The notes beneath the pieces are model-generated. The model did not search any database and was not told where the DNA came from. It saw only the letters and a list, made by a program, of their open reading frames with translations. Source: an uncultured Aquimarina sp. (GTDB lineage: Bacteria; Bacteroidota; Bacteroidia; Flavobacteriales; Flavobacteriaceae). Taken from it: a stretch of DNA of 64,000 nucleotides. The stretch is from the NCBI GenBank assembly GCA_947493035.1, contig CANLOW010000001.1, positions 434,001 to 498,000 of the forward strand. The letters run 5' to 3'. Both the position numbers and the translations under genes were made by a program. Positions 53,847-62,753 of this stretch are shown here, in pieces (the stretch's first letter is position 1; every line of letters begins with the position of its first letter).

Positions 53847-53887
53847 GAACAGCAGGGGTTTCATATACAATGAGGCTCCTGTTTTTT
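53847..53887 (+). terminator. Imperfect terminator after the TonB receptor gene
   Basis: AACAGCAGGGG..CTCCTGTT hairpin followed by TTTTT, 26 bp after the stop. Confidence 0.6.
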
Positions 53888-53912
53888 GTTTGAGAAAGAT
53901 ACTGTGTTTTTC

Positions 53913-53938
53913 AATGTTAAATTTAGTTAACATTAAAG
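53913..53938 (+). promoter_or_regulatory. PhoB-like repeat upstream of the beta-helix lipoprotein
   Basis: TTAAATT-N4-TAACATT (53917-53934) then AAAG, embedded in the inverted AATGTTAA...TTAACATT (53913-53934). It lies about 70 bp before the -7 box TATATTTG at 54007-54014. Confidence 0.5.
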
Positions 53939-54006
53939 AAATAGAACCTTAAAGATTGATGCTTTACAGTTAATATTTGCTTAAACTAATCAAGGTTCTC
54001 TCTATA

Positions 54007-54014
54007 TATATTTG
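54007..54014 (+). promoter_or_regulatory. -7 box TATATTTG for the beta-helix lipoprotein
   Basis: Perfect TAnnTTTG, 30 bp before the ATG at 54045. The nearest upstream TTG is at 27-bp spacing, too far for the consensus. Confidence 0.5.
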
Positions 54015-54044
54015 TGCTAACATAAATAAGTAACAAATAAAAAA

Positions 54045-55154
54045 ATGAAAAAATTAGTTTTATCAGCATTTGCTTTAGCGTCAATTTTAGCTGTTAGTTG
54101 TGATAGTGAAGATGATTCAGCTGAACCAGGAAATGTAACAGTTATTACACCTGGAGGAGGTAATTCTTCAACTACTCCAGATGCTGCAGGGACAGCGGGA
54201 GATAACAACTTAGACTATACTAAAGGAACTCCAGTTGATATTTCTGCATGGACATGGAGAAATGCAAATATTAGTGCTTCTGATGAAGCAACTGAAAATT
54301 TAACTGGGGAGTTAACAGCTGATCGCACTTTAGATGCTAATGTTATATATGGATTACCTGGGTCTTTCATTGTACAAGATGGAGTAACCTTAACAATACC
54401 TGCAGGAACTAAAATTATTGCTGATGCTGGTGGTACTAACGTATTTATTGCTGTTTTAAAAGGGGGTAAGATTAATGTTCAAGGAACTGCTGCAAATCCA
54501 GTTATTATGACTTCTGAAAATTCAAATACTGGTGATTGGGGAGGATTAACTATTTGTGGTAAAGCTTTAACAAGTGCTGGTGCTGATGGAACAGGAGAAG
54601 CTGTTGCTGAAGTAGGTAACTTCGCATATGGAGGTTCTGATACTGCTGATAATTCTGGGTCTATTTCTTATTTAGTAGTAAGAGGTACAGGAGCTTCAAT
54701 TAACCCTGAGTCTGAATATAATGGTATTTCTTTCTATGCTGTAGGTTCTGCAACTACTGTAAGTAATATAGCTGTTATTGATGGAGCTGATGATGGTGTT
54801 GAATTTTATGGAGGTTCTGTTAGTGCGACTAATTTATACTTAGAAAATAACGAGGATGATGCAATTGACTGGACTGAAAAGTGGGATGGTACTGTAACTA
54901 ACTCTTACATATTGCATACACAAAACTTTTCTACTGTAGTTGAAGCTGATAAAGACAATGGAAACCCAAAATTAGTAAACTTAACTGCGGTATCTACAGT
55001 TGGTGGTACAGCATTACAGTTTAAGAAAGCTTCTGGAGCAACTGTAACTAATTTATCATTAACTGGGTACGACAAAGATTTTGATATCAAAGATGCCAAT
55101 CTTTTTGTTGCTGATAATGTAAAAGTAGACGGAGCAACAGCTAAGTTGAAGTAA
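54045..55154 (+). CDS. Secreted parallel beta-helix lipoprotein
   Basis: 369 residues. Lipoprotein signal ending ILAVSCDSEDD (Cys19), then a Gly/Ser/Thr-rich linker and a long repetitive domain of short strands (FIVQDGVTLTIPAGTKIIAD, IFIAVLKGGKINVQGTAANPVIMTS, GDWGGLTICGKA, ISYLVVRGTG, GVEFYGGSVSATNLYLENNEDDAID) typical of a right-handed parallel beta-helix. No enzymatic signature is seen. It follows the TonB receptor and probably partners it at the surface. The gene has its own putative -7 box and a strong terminator. Confidence 0.8.
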   Translation: MKKLVLSAFALASILAVSCDSEDDSAEPGNVTVITPGGGNSSTTPDAAGTAGDNNLDYTKGTPVDISAWTWRNANISASDEATENLTGELTADRTLDANVIYGLPGSFIVQDGVTLTIPAGTKIIADAGGTNVFIAVLKGGKINVQGTAANPVIMTSENSNTGDWGGLTICGKALTSAGADGTGEAVAEVGNFAYGGSDTADNSGSISYLVVRGTGASINPESEYNGISFYAVGSATTVSNIAVIDGADDGVEFYGGSVSATNLYLENNEDDAIDWTEKWDGTVTNSYILHTQNFSTVVEADKDNGNPKLVNLTAVSTVGGTALQFKKASGATVTNLSLTGYDKDFDIKDANLFVADNVKVDGATAKLK

Positions 55155-55175
55155 AAACAAAATATTACAATACAA

Positions 55176-55203
55176 AAAACCGCTCTTAATGAGCGGTTTT
55201 TTT
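55176..55203 (+). terminator. Rho-independent terminator
   Basis: Stem AAAACCGCTC/GAGCGGTTTT with loop TTAAT, the same loop as the terminator at 16925-16948, followed by a run of T. It is 22 bp after the lipoprotein stop. Confidence 0.9.
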
Positions 55204-55210
55204 ATGCCTA

Positions 55211-55218
55211 TAACTTTG
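55211..55218 (+). promoter_or_regulatory. -7 box TAACTTTG for the LuxE-like gene
   Basis: Perfect TAnnTTTG immediately after the terminator, 13 bp before the chosen ATG 55231. No TTG at correct spacing. Confidence 0.5.
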
Positions 55219-55230
55219 TATTTTTGCTAT

Positions 55231-56205
55231 ATGCGAAAAAACATTTTTAGCATTTCTTCACAAAATAAATTTAAAGAAATAGCTCTTGAAATTTTCAAAC
55301 ACCAATACCAAAATAATAAGGTATACCAACGTTACTGTAATCTGTTAGGACAATCTCCTAAAACCGTAAGGGAATTGAAAGATATTCCATTCTTACCCAT
55401 AGAATTCTTTAAAAAGCAAACCATCATTACAGGTCATGATCCTGTCCAGAAAATATTTAGTAGTAGTGGAACTACAGGGAGTATAACCAGTAAACATCAT
55501 GTGACGGATATATCCATCTATGAAGAAAGCTACAGGAAAGCATTTGTGCAGTTTTATGGCGATATAAACGAATATTGCATACTAGCCCTCTTACCCTCTT
55601 ATTTAGAAAGGGAAGGATCTTCCTTAATATATATGGCAGAAGATTTGATCAAAAGGTCGCAACATCCTGAAAGCGGATTTTATCTAAATAATCAAGAAGC
55701 ACTTATCGAAAAGCTACTTCAATTAGAAAGTAAGGGTCAAAAAACACTTTTAATAGGAGTTTCTTTTGCGTTACTAGACTTAGTAGAGAAACAACAGTTT
55801 AGCCTCAAAAACACTACTGTAATGGAAACCGGAGGTATGAAAGGAAAAAGAAAAGAAATTACTCGGTTCGAATTACATCTTTTATTAAAAGAAGGTTTTG
55901 GTGTTTCTGAAATTCATAGTGAATACGGAATGACAGAATTGCTTTCTCAAGCCTACAGTCTTGGTGAGGGTGTTTTTCAATGTCCACCTTGGATGAAAAT
56001 TATCGCTAGAAATACCGAGAATCCATTAGAAATTTTAGAAGATTCAAAAACAGGAGGCTTGAATATAATAGACTTAGCAAATTATCATTCATGTAGCTTC
56101 ATAGCAACTCAAGATTTAGGTAAAGTATTCCAAGATAGACGTTTTGAGGTACTTGGAAGATTCGATAATAGTGATATAAGAGGCTGTAATCTGATGACTT
56201 TATAA
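55231..56205 (+). CDS. LuxE-like acyl-protein synthetase / acyltransferase
   Basis: About 324 residues of an adenylate-forming enzyme related to LuxE, the fatty acid-activating part of the Vibrio luciferase reductase. Seen: the P-loop-like SSSGTTGSITSKH (ATP binding), MAEDLIKRS, VMETGGMKGKRKEITRFE and EYGMTELLSQAY (adenylation motif with TE). ATG 55231 is used since the open frame before it lies over a terminator. No luxCDAB genes are nearby, so the substrate and acceptor are unknown; in Bacteroidetes such orphans are common. Confidence 0.82.
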   Translation: MRKNIFSISSQNKFKEIALEIFKHQYQNNKVYQRYCNLLGQSPKTVRELKDIPFLPIEFFKKQTIITGHDPVQKIFSSSGTTGSITSKHHVTDISIYEESYRKAFVQFYGDINEYCILALLPSYLEREGSSLIYMAEDLIKRSQHPESGFYLNNQEALIEKLLQLESKGQKTLLIGVSFALLDLVEKQQFSLKNTTVMETGGMKGKRKEITRFELHLLLKEGFGVSEIHSEYGMTELLSQAYSLGEGVFQCPPWMKIIARNTENPLEILEDSKTGGLNIIDLANYHSCSFIATQDLGKVFQDRRFEVLGRFDNSDIRGCNLMTL

Positions 56206-56337
56206 TCCTTAACAAACTTAATTTGTTGATTTTTAGTTTTTTAAACTATTCAAAACGACAAAATACATTTTTTTGGGTTAAAATGTATTTTGAACGCTTT
56301 TTCTTATTAGATTTAAGGAACTAACTAATTGATCCCC

Positions 56338-56583
56338 ATGTCGACAACTAAAAATTCTATACCTAAGATGATTTGCTCTGTACTAGGGCATCGTTTTAAG
56401 GTTCAAAAAAAAATCACCTCACATACAAAAGAATATAAATGTGATTGCTGTGGTAAGGAAGTGACTGTTAATGCTAATGGTAATATTGTACCACTAACAG
56501 AAGAGCTTAAAACGATACATGTCGGTTTAGAACAGTTAATTGTAAAGCGAAGGTCTATGAAAAAAGTGAGTCAACAAACTTAA
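56338..56583 (+). CDS. Small zinc-ribbon-like protein
   Basis: 81 residues from ATG 56338 (MSTTKNSIPKMICSVLGHRF); an upstream TTG would add three residues. It contains CSVLGHRF and CDCCGKEV, a Cys-rich element that could bind zinc, and a helical C-terminus. Similar small proteins occur in Flavobacteriaceae, without known function. It converges with thiL (gap of 9 bp). Confidence 0.65.
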   Translation: MSTTKNSIPKMICSVLGHRFKVQKKITSHTKEYKCDCCGKEVTVNANGNIVPLTEELKTIHVGLEQLIVKRRSMKKVSQQT

Positions 56584-56592
56584 GCACTCGAC

Positions 56593-57639
56593 TTATTCTG
56601 TTAAACTATTCCAACCACGTGCTTTAATTTCTACCTTAGTGTCTCCTCTAGTTACTAAGTAGATTCCGTTGTTTTCAGGTGTAATATGTCCAATAATAGT
56701 CAAGCTAGGATTGGCTTTTATTTTGTCATAATCTTCTTGCTTAACCGTAAATAGCAGTTCGTAGTCTTCGCCGCCACTTAAAGCAATAGTAGTACTATCC
56801 AACTCAAACTCTTCGCAAGTAGAAATAACTGTTGGATCTAAAGGGATTTTTTCCTCATAAAGTGTAGCTCCCACTTTCGAAGACTTACATATATGCATAA
56901 TCTCAGACGAAAGGCCATCGCTTACATCTATCATACTTGTTGGTTGTACATCAAGTTCTTTTAGGAGTTCAATGATATCTTTTCGTGCTTCAGGTTTTAA
57001 TTGACGCTCTACAATGTAAGAATACGGATCTAAGTCAGGTTGGTTGTTAGGGTTTACTTTAAAGACTTCATTTTCCCTTTCCAGCACTTGTAACCCCAAG
57101 TAAGCTCCGCCAATATCACCACTTAGTACTACTAAATCATTGTCTTTAGCTCCATCCCTGTAAACGATCTCTTCCTTTTTAGCATGTCCTAAAGCAGTGA
57201 TACTAATTAACAATCCTTTTTGTGAAGAAGTGGTGTCTCCACCAATAACATCAATATTATATATTTTAGCTGCTGTGCGGATACCAGCATATAATTCTTC
57301 AATGGCCTCTAAAGGAAAACGGTTGCTAACCGCAATAGATACAGTAATTTGTTTGGGGGTTGCGTTCATAGCGTATACATCCGAAAGATTTACCATAACA
57401 GATTTATAGCCCAGGTGTTTTAATGGAACATATGATAGGTCAAAGTGAACTCCTTCTACCAATAAGTCAGTAGTGATTACACATTGCTGATCGGCAAAGT
57501 CAACTACCGCAGCATCATCACCGATACTTTTAAGAGTGCTTTCATGTTTGATGTCAAAATGTTGCGTCAAATGTTCAATCAATCCGAATTCTCCTAAATC
57601 AGATAAAGAGGTTCTCTGAGGTTGCTTGTCTTCTATCAT
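56593..57639 (-). CDS. thiL: Thiamine-monophosphate kinase
   Basis: ThiL phosphorylates thiamine phosphate to thiamine diphosphate, the last step of coenzyme synthesis. 348 residues. Motifs: IGDDAAVVDFADQQCVITTDLLVEGVHFDLSY (Mg/ATP), VMVNLSDVYAMNATPKQITVS, VIGGDTTSSQ, SIDVSDGLSSEIMHIC and SGGEDYELLF. It lies 36 kb from the thiE/thiF-like pair, so the thiamine genes are scattered. -7 box TATTTTTG at 57644-57651 (minus strand) lies very close to the ATG, so the mRNA may be nearly leaderless. Confidence 0.95.
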   Translation of the reverse strand: MIEDKQPQRTSLSDLGEFGLIEHLTQHFDIKHESTLKSIGDDAAVVDFADQQCVITTDLLVEGVHFDLSYVPLKHLGYKSVMVNLSDVYAMNATPKQITVSIAVSNRFPLEAIEELYAGIRTAAKIYNIDVIGGDTTSSQKGLLISITALGHAKKEEIVYRDGAKDNDLVVLSGDIGGAYLGLQVLERENEVFKVNPNNQPDLDPYSYIVERQLKPEARKDIIELLKELDVQPTSMIDVSDGLSSEIMHICKSSKVGATLYEEKIPLDPTVISTCEEFELDSTTIALSGGEDYELLFTVKQEDYDKIKANPSLTIIGHITPENNGIYLVTRGDTKVEIKARGWNSLTE

Positions 57640-57659
57640 AATGCAAAAATAACCTATTC

Positions 57660-57776
57660 CTTGTAAAAACAGATCCTCTTTTTGTCATTCCTTACTTGGT
57701 AAGGAATCTCATCCTGTTCGTTTAAAATCTTAATGAGATCCTGATTTTATCAAGGTGGTGTAATTCTATTTACAAG
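57660..57776 (+). repeat. MITE-like palindromic repeat, copy C (diverged)
   Basis: Inner hairpin GTCATTCCTTACTTGGTAAG type with the second arm GATTTTATCAAGGTGGTG, similar in order to copy B. The ends differ: inverted CTTGTAAA (57660-57667) / TTTACAAG (57769-57776). The intergenic region 57777-57926 has no clear signal. Confidence 0.65.
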
Positions 57777-57926
57777 AGACTGTAGCTATTCAATCATAAA
57801 GTAAAATGAAGAATATTGTGAAATTTCTAGCAATCCATAGAGATTTTAATTTCTATCCCAATTATTGCGTATTATTACTATTATTAGCATTCTCAATAGT
57901 TTATTTTGCTAGACCAATCGTTTGTT

Positions 57927-59435
57927 ATGATGAAATTTATTGCTTTTGCGCTATTAATCTTAAGTCTGTTTACAGGCTGTAGTTCAAAAATTGAGAAAAT
58001 TAAGCCAAATATAGTGTTCATTTTTACCGATGATCAGACCTATACCACGATTCAGGCTTTAGGGAACAAAGAGATTTATACACCTAATATGGATAAATTA
58101 GTAGGTAATGGAACAACCTTTACGCATACCTATAATATGGGAGCGTGGAGTGGAGCTGTTTGTGCGGCTTCAAGAGCTATGATGATTTCAGGAAGATCGG
58201 TGTGGGATGCTAATGAATTTAGACAGCATTGGATTAAAGGAGATTCTATACAACAAACATGGGGGCAGTTAATGAAAAATGAAGGATATGAAACCTACAT
58301 GACAGGAAAGTGGCATGTAAATGCAAAAGCGACCTCAGTTTTTGATCATGTCATTCACGAACGTCCAGGGATGCCAAGAGATACTTGGAGATTCCGAGAA
58401 ATGGAAGAAAAATTTGATAGTATCTCAACTATTGGTAATGCAGATTTTAGAGATATCTTACCTGTAGGGTATAATCGCCCCAAAGACGAACAAGACAATT
58501 CATGGAAACCTAATGACCAATCTCAAGGTGGTTTTTGGGAAGGAGGTAAACATTGGAGCGAGGTGTTGGCAGAGGACGCTGTTCATTATGTGAATACAGC
58601 AGCAAATAACGAATCACCTTTCTTTATGTATTTAGCATTTAATGCTCCTCATGATCCGAGACAAGCGCCCGCAGCATTTTTGGATTTATATGATGAATCA
58701 ACATTGACGGTGCCCAAAAATTGGTTGCCCGAATATCCAGATCGACATTTGATCGGAAATGGAAATCGATTACGAGATGAAAACCTTGCGCCTTACCCTA
58801 GAAGTGAATCTGCTATCAAAGTACACTTAAAAGAATATTACGCTAGTATTTCTCATTTGGATGCCCAAATCGGTAAAATTTTAGCCGCTTTAGAAGAATC
58901 TAGAAAAAAAGACAATACCTACATTATACTATCATCGGATCATGGTTTGGCCATGGGGAAACACGGTTTTATGGGAAAACAGAACTTATATGACCACAGT
59001 ATTCGTCCTCCTTTAGTAATTGTAGGGCCCGATATACCAAAACAAAAACAAGTGAATGCCGATGTTTATTTGCAAGATGTAATGGCAACGAGTCTTGAAT
59101 TGGCAGGAGCAGAGAAACCAGATTATGTCTTTTTTAATAGTTTTAAAGATTTAGCTCAAGGAAAACAAAAGGAAAGCCATTACCATCAAATCTATGGAGC
59201 GTATCTAGGATTACAACGCATGATTCGAAAAGATAATTTTAAGCTGTTGGTGTACCCTAAAGCACAAAAAGTAAAGTTATTTGATCTGAAAAATGACCCT
59301 GATGAAATGAATGATATATCAAAAAAACACCCACAAAAGGTAGATCAATTATTCAAGGATTTAAAGAACTTACAAACGGAAATGAATGATGCTTTAGAAT
59401 TAGGGAATTTAGAGAGCTATTTAAAAGGTTTGTGA
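57927..59435 (+). CDS. Sulfatase (S1 family) lipoprotein, variant active site
   Basis: About 502 residues from ATG 57927 (MMKFIAFALLILSLFTGCSSK, lipobox TGC); the TTG at 57906 is earlier but unlike a signal. Alkaline-phosphatase-like fold: N-terminal VFIFTDDQTYTTIQALG (metal Asp pair), the active-site segment GAVCAASRAMMISGRS, FFMYLAFNAPHDP, and YIILSSDHGLAMGKHG (metal Asp-His). The Cys becomes formylglycine. Motif CxAxR instead of C-x-P-x-R is a variant; the Pro normally helps recognition by the maturing enzyme. Substrate probably a sulfated algal polysaccharide, since GH2 follows 79 bp later. Confidence 0.9.
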   Translation: MMKFIAFALLILSLFTGCSSKIEKIKPNIVFIFTDDQTYTTIQALGNKEIYTPNMDKLVGNGTTFTHTYNMGAWSGAVCAASRAMMISGRSVWDANEFRQHWIKGDSIQQTWGQLMKNEGYETYMTGKWHVNAKATSVFDHVIHERPGMPRDTWRFREMEEKFDSISTIGNADFRDILPVGYNRPKDEQDNSWKPNDQSQGGFWEGGKHWSEVLAEDAVHYVNTAANNESPFFMYLAFNAPHDPRQAPAAFLDLYDESTLTVPKNWLPEYPDRHLIGNGNRLRDENLAPYPRSESAIKVHLKEYYASISHLDAQIGKILAALEESRKKDNTYIILSSDHGLAMGKHGFMGKQNLYDHSIRPPLVIVGPDIPKQKQVNADVYLQDVMATSLELAGAEKPDYVFFNSFKDLAQGKQKESHYHQIYGAYLGLQRMIRKDNFKLLVYPKAQKVKLFDLKNDPDEMNDISKKHPQKVDQLFKDLKNLQTEMNDALELGNLESYLKGL

Positions 59436-59514
59436 TCTGATAATTATCGGAAAAGAAATGACAAAACAAAAGATGGTATTAGTAATTACTGTTAATCAGT
59501 TTATTTAAAACATT

Positions 59515-61938
59515 ATGAAAAACATTTTATGCATTTTATATTTCCTGATTTCTTGTATGGTTTTTGGGCAAAAAGAGAGCTCGAAAACAATAAAAATCAA
59601 TGAAGATTGGAAGTTCATTCAAAAAGATATTCCAGATGCAGAAAAAACAGATTACAATGATACTTCTTGGGAAAGTGTAAATCTTCCCCATGATTGGAGT
59701 ATTTCTAAATCATTTTCTAAAGAGAACCCTTCCTTTTCAAGAGGAGCTTGGTTGCCAGCGGGTGTTTCTTATTATCGAAAGGCCTTGGATCTTCCAAAAT
59801 TAAAAGAAGGACAAAAAGTCTTTATTTATTTTGAAGGAGCTTATCGTAATGCAGAGGTATGGTGCAATGGTAATTATCTAGGGAAGCGACCTTCGGGTTA
59901 TGCTTCTTTCGAATATGAAATCACCCATTTTATTCAGCCTAAAGGCAAGAATGTAATTACTGTAAAATTAGATAACTCTAGTCAGCCTCATTCGCGTTGG
60001 TATTCGGGGAATGGAATTTATAGAGATGTGTTTCTTAAGATTAAAAATGCAGTTTATATACCTACTTGGGCAACTAAAGTGACCAGTGAAGTGGCTGATA
60101 ATGATAGTGCTAAAATTCATGTAACCTCCTTATTAAAGAATACTTCGAATATATCACAGCAAGTAAATTTTGAAACTCATGTAAAAACAGGTAAACACGG
60201 TATCGTTTCTAATGCGGTTTCTGTCACAATTCCTGCAAATAGTGAAAAAGCGGTAGAAAATGCTGTTGTGATTAACAACCCGACATATTGGGAACTGGAT
60301 AACCCCCATTTATATTATGTAAAAACGTATGTATTTCAGTCTAAAAAAACGATAGCTCATGAGGAGATTCCAACAGGAATACGAACCTTAAGATTTGATG
60401 CGAATGAAGGTTTTTTTCTAAATGGAGAAGCACTGAAAATTCAAGGGGTTTGTTTACATCATGGTGCCGGGCCACTTGGGGCAGCAGCTAGAAAAACAAG
60501 TTACCAACGACAAATTCGAAAGTTGAAAGAAATGGGAGTAAACGCGGTGCGCACTGCTCATAATCCATTTGCTACAGCATTTTTAGATACCTGCGATGAA
60601 ATGGGAATGCTAGTGATGAATGAAGCTTTCGATGAATGGGAGGTGGCTAAAAATCCAGCAACTTTTCGAGAGAATGGCGCTAAAATCCCACTCCCTGTAG
60701 ATTATTATGCAAGCATCTTTAAAGATTGGAGCGATCGTGATATGACTGATTTTGTATTGCGAGACCGTAACCATCCATCGGTATTTATGTGGAGTATTGG
60801 GAATGAAATAGAACAAATGCATCATGAATCTGGGGTTGCTATTGCGAAACGTTTACAAGATATTGTACATAAGCTTGACGATACACGACCAGCAACCTGT
60901 GGTGTTAATGGTTATGGATGGAACAAATGGCCACATGAACCAGCTATATCAGTAATGGATATTCCAGGGTATAATTATGCAGATCCCGAAGATTACGATA
61001 AAGAGCATAAAGATTTTCCAGATCGAAAAATGATAGTAACCGAACATAATTCGGCACAGGCTTTTACTGCCCGAGGAGAATATTATCCTTTTAAAGGAGA
61101 TAGCTTGACTTTTCAAGTGGATCTACCTATTGAACACCCTAATACAAAACGCTTCCTGAAAAACCGTAGGGCTTTTGACCATGGTATGGAAGCTTGGCGT
61201 GATGTTGCCGAACGTGCTTTTGTAATGGGAAGTTTTATTTGGACAGGTTGGGATTATTTAGGAGAAACCATTCCATATCCGTGGCCTGCAAGATCTTCTT
61301 CTTTTGGGGTAATTGATTTGGCCGGATTTCCGAAGGATGGTTATTATTATTATGAATCACAATGGACTGAAAAGCCAGTGTTACATATTTTCCCGCATTG
61401 GAATTGGAAAGGTAATGAAGGGAAGCCCATCAAGGTGTATGGTTTTTCAAATTTAGATGAAGTAGAGCTGATTGTCAATGGACAATCATTGGGTAAGCAG
61501 CAAGTAGATATCATGGCAAGTCACCCTTTAGAATGGCAAGCAATATATCAACCAGGCCGGTTAAAAGCGATAGGATATAAAAACGGGAAAGTAGTGCTCG
61601 AGAAAATACTTGAAACTACGGGAGAAGCTACTAAAACAAAAAGTAGTGTGACAGATAAGGGAAATGATGGTATTACTTATGTGGAAATAGATCTGCTGGA
61701 TGAAAAATCTAGATTTATACCCACAGCAAATAATCTATTACATTTCGAGGTGCAACATGCTGAAATCATAGGAGTAGCAAACGGAAACAATAGAAGTATC
61801 GAACCTTTTGTAGCAAATTACAGAAAAGCCTTTAACGGAAAAGTGCTTGTTGTGTTGAAAAAAAATAATCCCAAAAAGGATGCTAGCTTAAAAGTTAGCA
61901 TAGAAACTTCAGATTTTATCGAAGAACTAAAATTTTAG
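59515..61938 (+). CDS. Glycoside hydrolase family 2 (beta-galactosidase-like)
   Basis: 807 residues; signal ends VFGQ. GH2 layout: sugar-binding jelly roll (about 30-190), Ig-like domain (190-300) and TIM barrel with the acid/base Glu in HPSVFMWSIGNEIEQ and NAVRTAHNPFATAFLDTCDEMGMLVMNEAFDEW, followed by GYNYADPEDY and VTEHNSAQ near the nucleophile. A C-terminal extension (DUF4982-type plus extra domain) follows. Likely releases terminal beta-linked galactose or a related residue from desulfated algal oligosaccharides supplied by the sulfatase gene before it. Confidence 0.92.
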   Translation: MKNILCILYFLISCMVFGQKESSKTIKINEDWKFIQKDIPDAEKTDYNDTSWESVNLPHDWSISKSFSKENPSFSRGAWLPAGVSYYRKALDLPKLKEGQKVFIYFEGAYRNAEVWCNGNYLGKRPSGYASFEYEITHFIQPKGKNVITVKLDNSSQPHSRWYSGNGIYRDVFLKIKNAVYIPTWATKVTSEVADNDSAKIHVTSLLKNTSNISQQVNFETHVKTGKHGIVSNAVSVTIPANSEKAVENAVVINNPTYWELDNPHLYYVKTYVFQSKKTIAHEEIPTGIRTLRFDANEGFFLNGEALKIQGVCLHHGAGPLGAAARKTSYQRQIRKLKEMGVNAVRTAHNPFATAFLDTCDEMGMLVMNEAFDEWEVAKNPATFRENGAKIPLPVDYYASIFKDWSDRDMTDFVLRDRNHPSVFMWSIGNEIEQMHHESGVAIAKRLQDIVHKLDDTRPATCGVNGYGWNKWPHEPAISVMDIPGYNYADPEDYDKEHKDFPDRKMIVTEHNSAQAFTARGEYYPFKGDSLTFQVDLPIEHPNTKRFLKNRRAFDHGMEAWRDVAERAFVMGSFIWTGWDYLGETIPYPWPARSSSFGVIDLAGFPKDGYYYYESQWTEKPVLHIFPHWNWKGNEGKPIKVYGFSNLDEVELIVNGQSLGKQQVDIMASHPLEWQAIYQPGRLKAIGYKNGKVVLEKILETTGEATKTKSSVTDKGNDGITYVEIDLLDEKSRFIPTANNLLHFEVQHAEIIGVANGNNRSIEPFVANYRKAFNGKVLVVLKKNNPKKDASLKVSIETSDFIEELKF

Positions 61939-62007
61939 ATATAATTTTTGTTATTTCTTATAATTAGAAGGAATTAGTTGTCAATTTAAACTAAAATTTA
62001 ATAAACT

Positions 62008-62529
62008 ATGAATTTTTTAAAACACTTAATACTACTAATGTTAGCCATACTAACATTAAATGCATGTGATAGTTTAGGCGAAGACTCTGACGGTGATCCT
62101 TCACATATCAATGTAGCACTTGATGAAAGCTTTCTAATAAACGAGAAATGGGATTTAGGACTCATTGGGGCTAACAACCGAGTAGATTCGAGTATACGTG
62201 ATGAGATCAAAAGTAAATACAGAGATTGTGACAAAGATGACTTTTATGTTTTTATGGAAGATAATAGCACTGTGATATTAAATAGAGGAGAAGATTTTTG
62301 TGAAAAAAGTGATGAAGAGACATTGAAGTACGAATTAAACAAAAATCTTAAAACACTTGACATTGGAGTTCTTTTTGGTGATTTTGAAAATATATCAAAG
62401 CTTAAAGAAGTTAAATTTCAAGTTTCAGTTAAAAACCCTGACGAAAAAAGTATTGTTGGCTTATTTGATTATGAAATAGATGGAGATAAAATAGAAATCA
62501 TATACATTCTTAGAAATATACCCATTTAA
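62008..62529 (+). CDS. Hypothetical lipoprotein
   Basis: 173 residues with a lipoprotein signal (LMLAILTLNACDSLG, Cys20) and a mature domain with two Cys (KYRDCDKDDF, EDFCEKSDE) and beta-type sequence ending KFQVSVKNPDEKSIVGLFDYEIDGDKIEIIYILRNIPI. No recognised family. The region following (62560-62693) holds a decayed duplicate of its C-terminus. It lies between the glycosidase genes and the LacI regulator, 70 bp after GH2. Confidence 0.6.
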   Translation: MNFLKHLILLMLAILTLNACDSLGEDSDGDPSHINVALDESFLINEKWDLGLIGANNRVDSSIRDEIKSKYRDCDKDDFYVFMEDNSTVILNRGEDFCEKSDEETLKYELNKNLKTLDIGVLFGDFENISKLKEVKFQVSVKNPDEKSIVGLFDYEIDGDKIEIIYILRNIPI

Positions 62530-62570
62530 ATATTAATATCTTATTAGGGTTATTTCTGTTATGGACTCAA

Positions 62571-62693
62571 AGAAAACTTCAATTTAATGTTTTTATAAAT
62601 GAGCCAACCGATAAAGCAATTATAGATTATTTTGATTATGAAAAAGAAGGAATCATAGAAGAGGTGCTCTATATTCTTAAAAATATTCGTTAA
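62571..62693 (+). pseudogene. Decayed partial duplicate of the 62008 lipoprotein gene
   Basis: The frame reads KLQFNVFINEPTDKAIIDYFDYEKEGIIEEVLYILKNIR and ends at TAA 62691-62693. It aligns with the C-terminus of the preceding protein (KFQVSVKNPDEKSIVGLFDYE...IIYILRNI): same F-V/I-P-D-K/E-DYE order with about 40% identity. No start codon or signal peptide precedes it in frame, so it is a truncated paralogue. Confidence 0.65.
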
Positions 62694-62708
62694 TAAATTT
62701 TTAAAAAG

Positions 62709-62744
62709 ATCTACGAAAAGTTAGTAAACTAACTTTTCGTAGAT
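62709..62744. terminator. Perfect 17-bp hairpin between convergent genes
   Basis: Arms 62709-62725 and 62728-62744 are exact complements around two bases. There is only a weak T-run in either direction, but the placement at a convergent junction suggests a two-way terminator. Confidence 0.65.
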
Positions 62745-62753
62745 TATTATCAT

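Noticed and set aside
57806..57970. Short ORF starting MKNIVKFL upstream of the sulfatase
   Set aside because: Overlaps the sulfatase start, has low-complexity LLLLL segment and no support; likely chance in AT-rich DNA.
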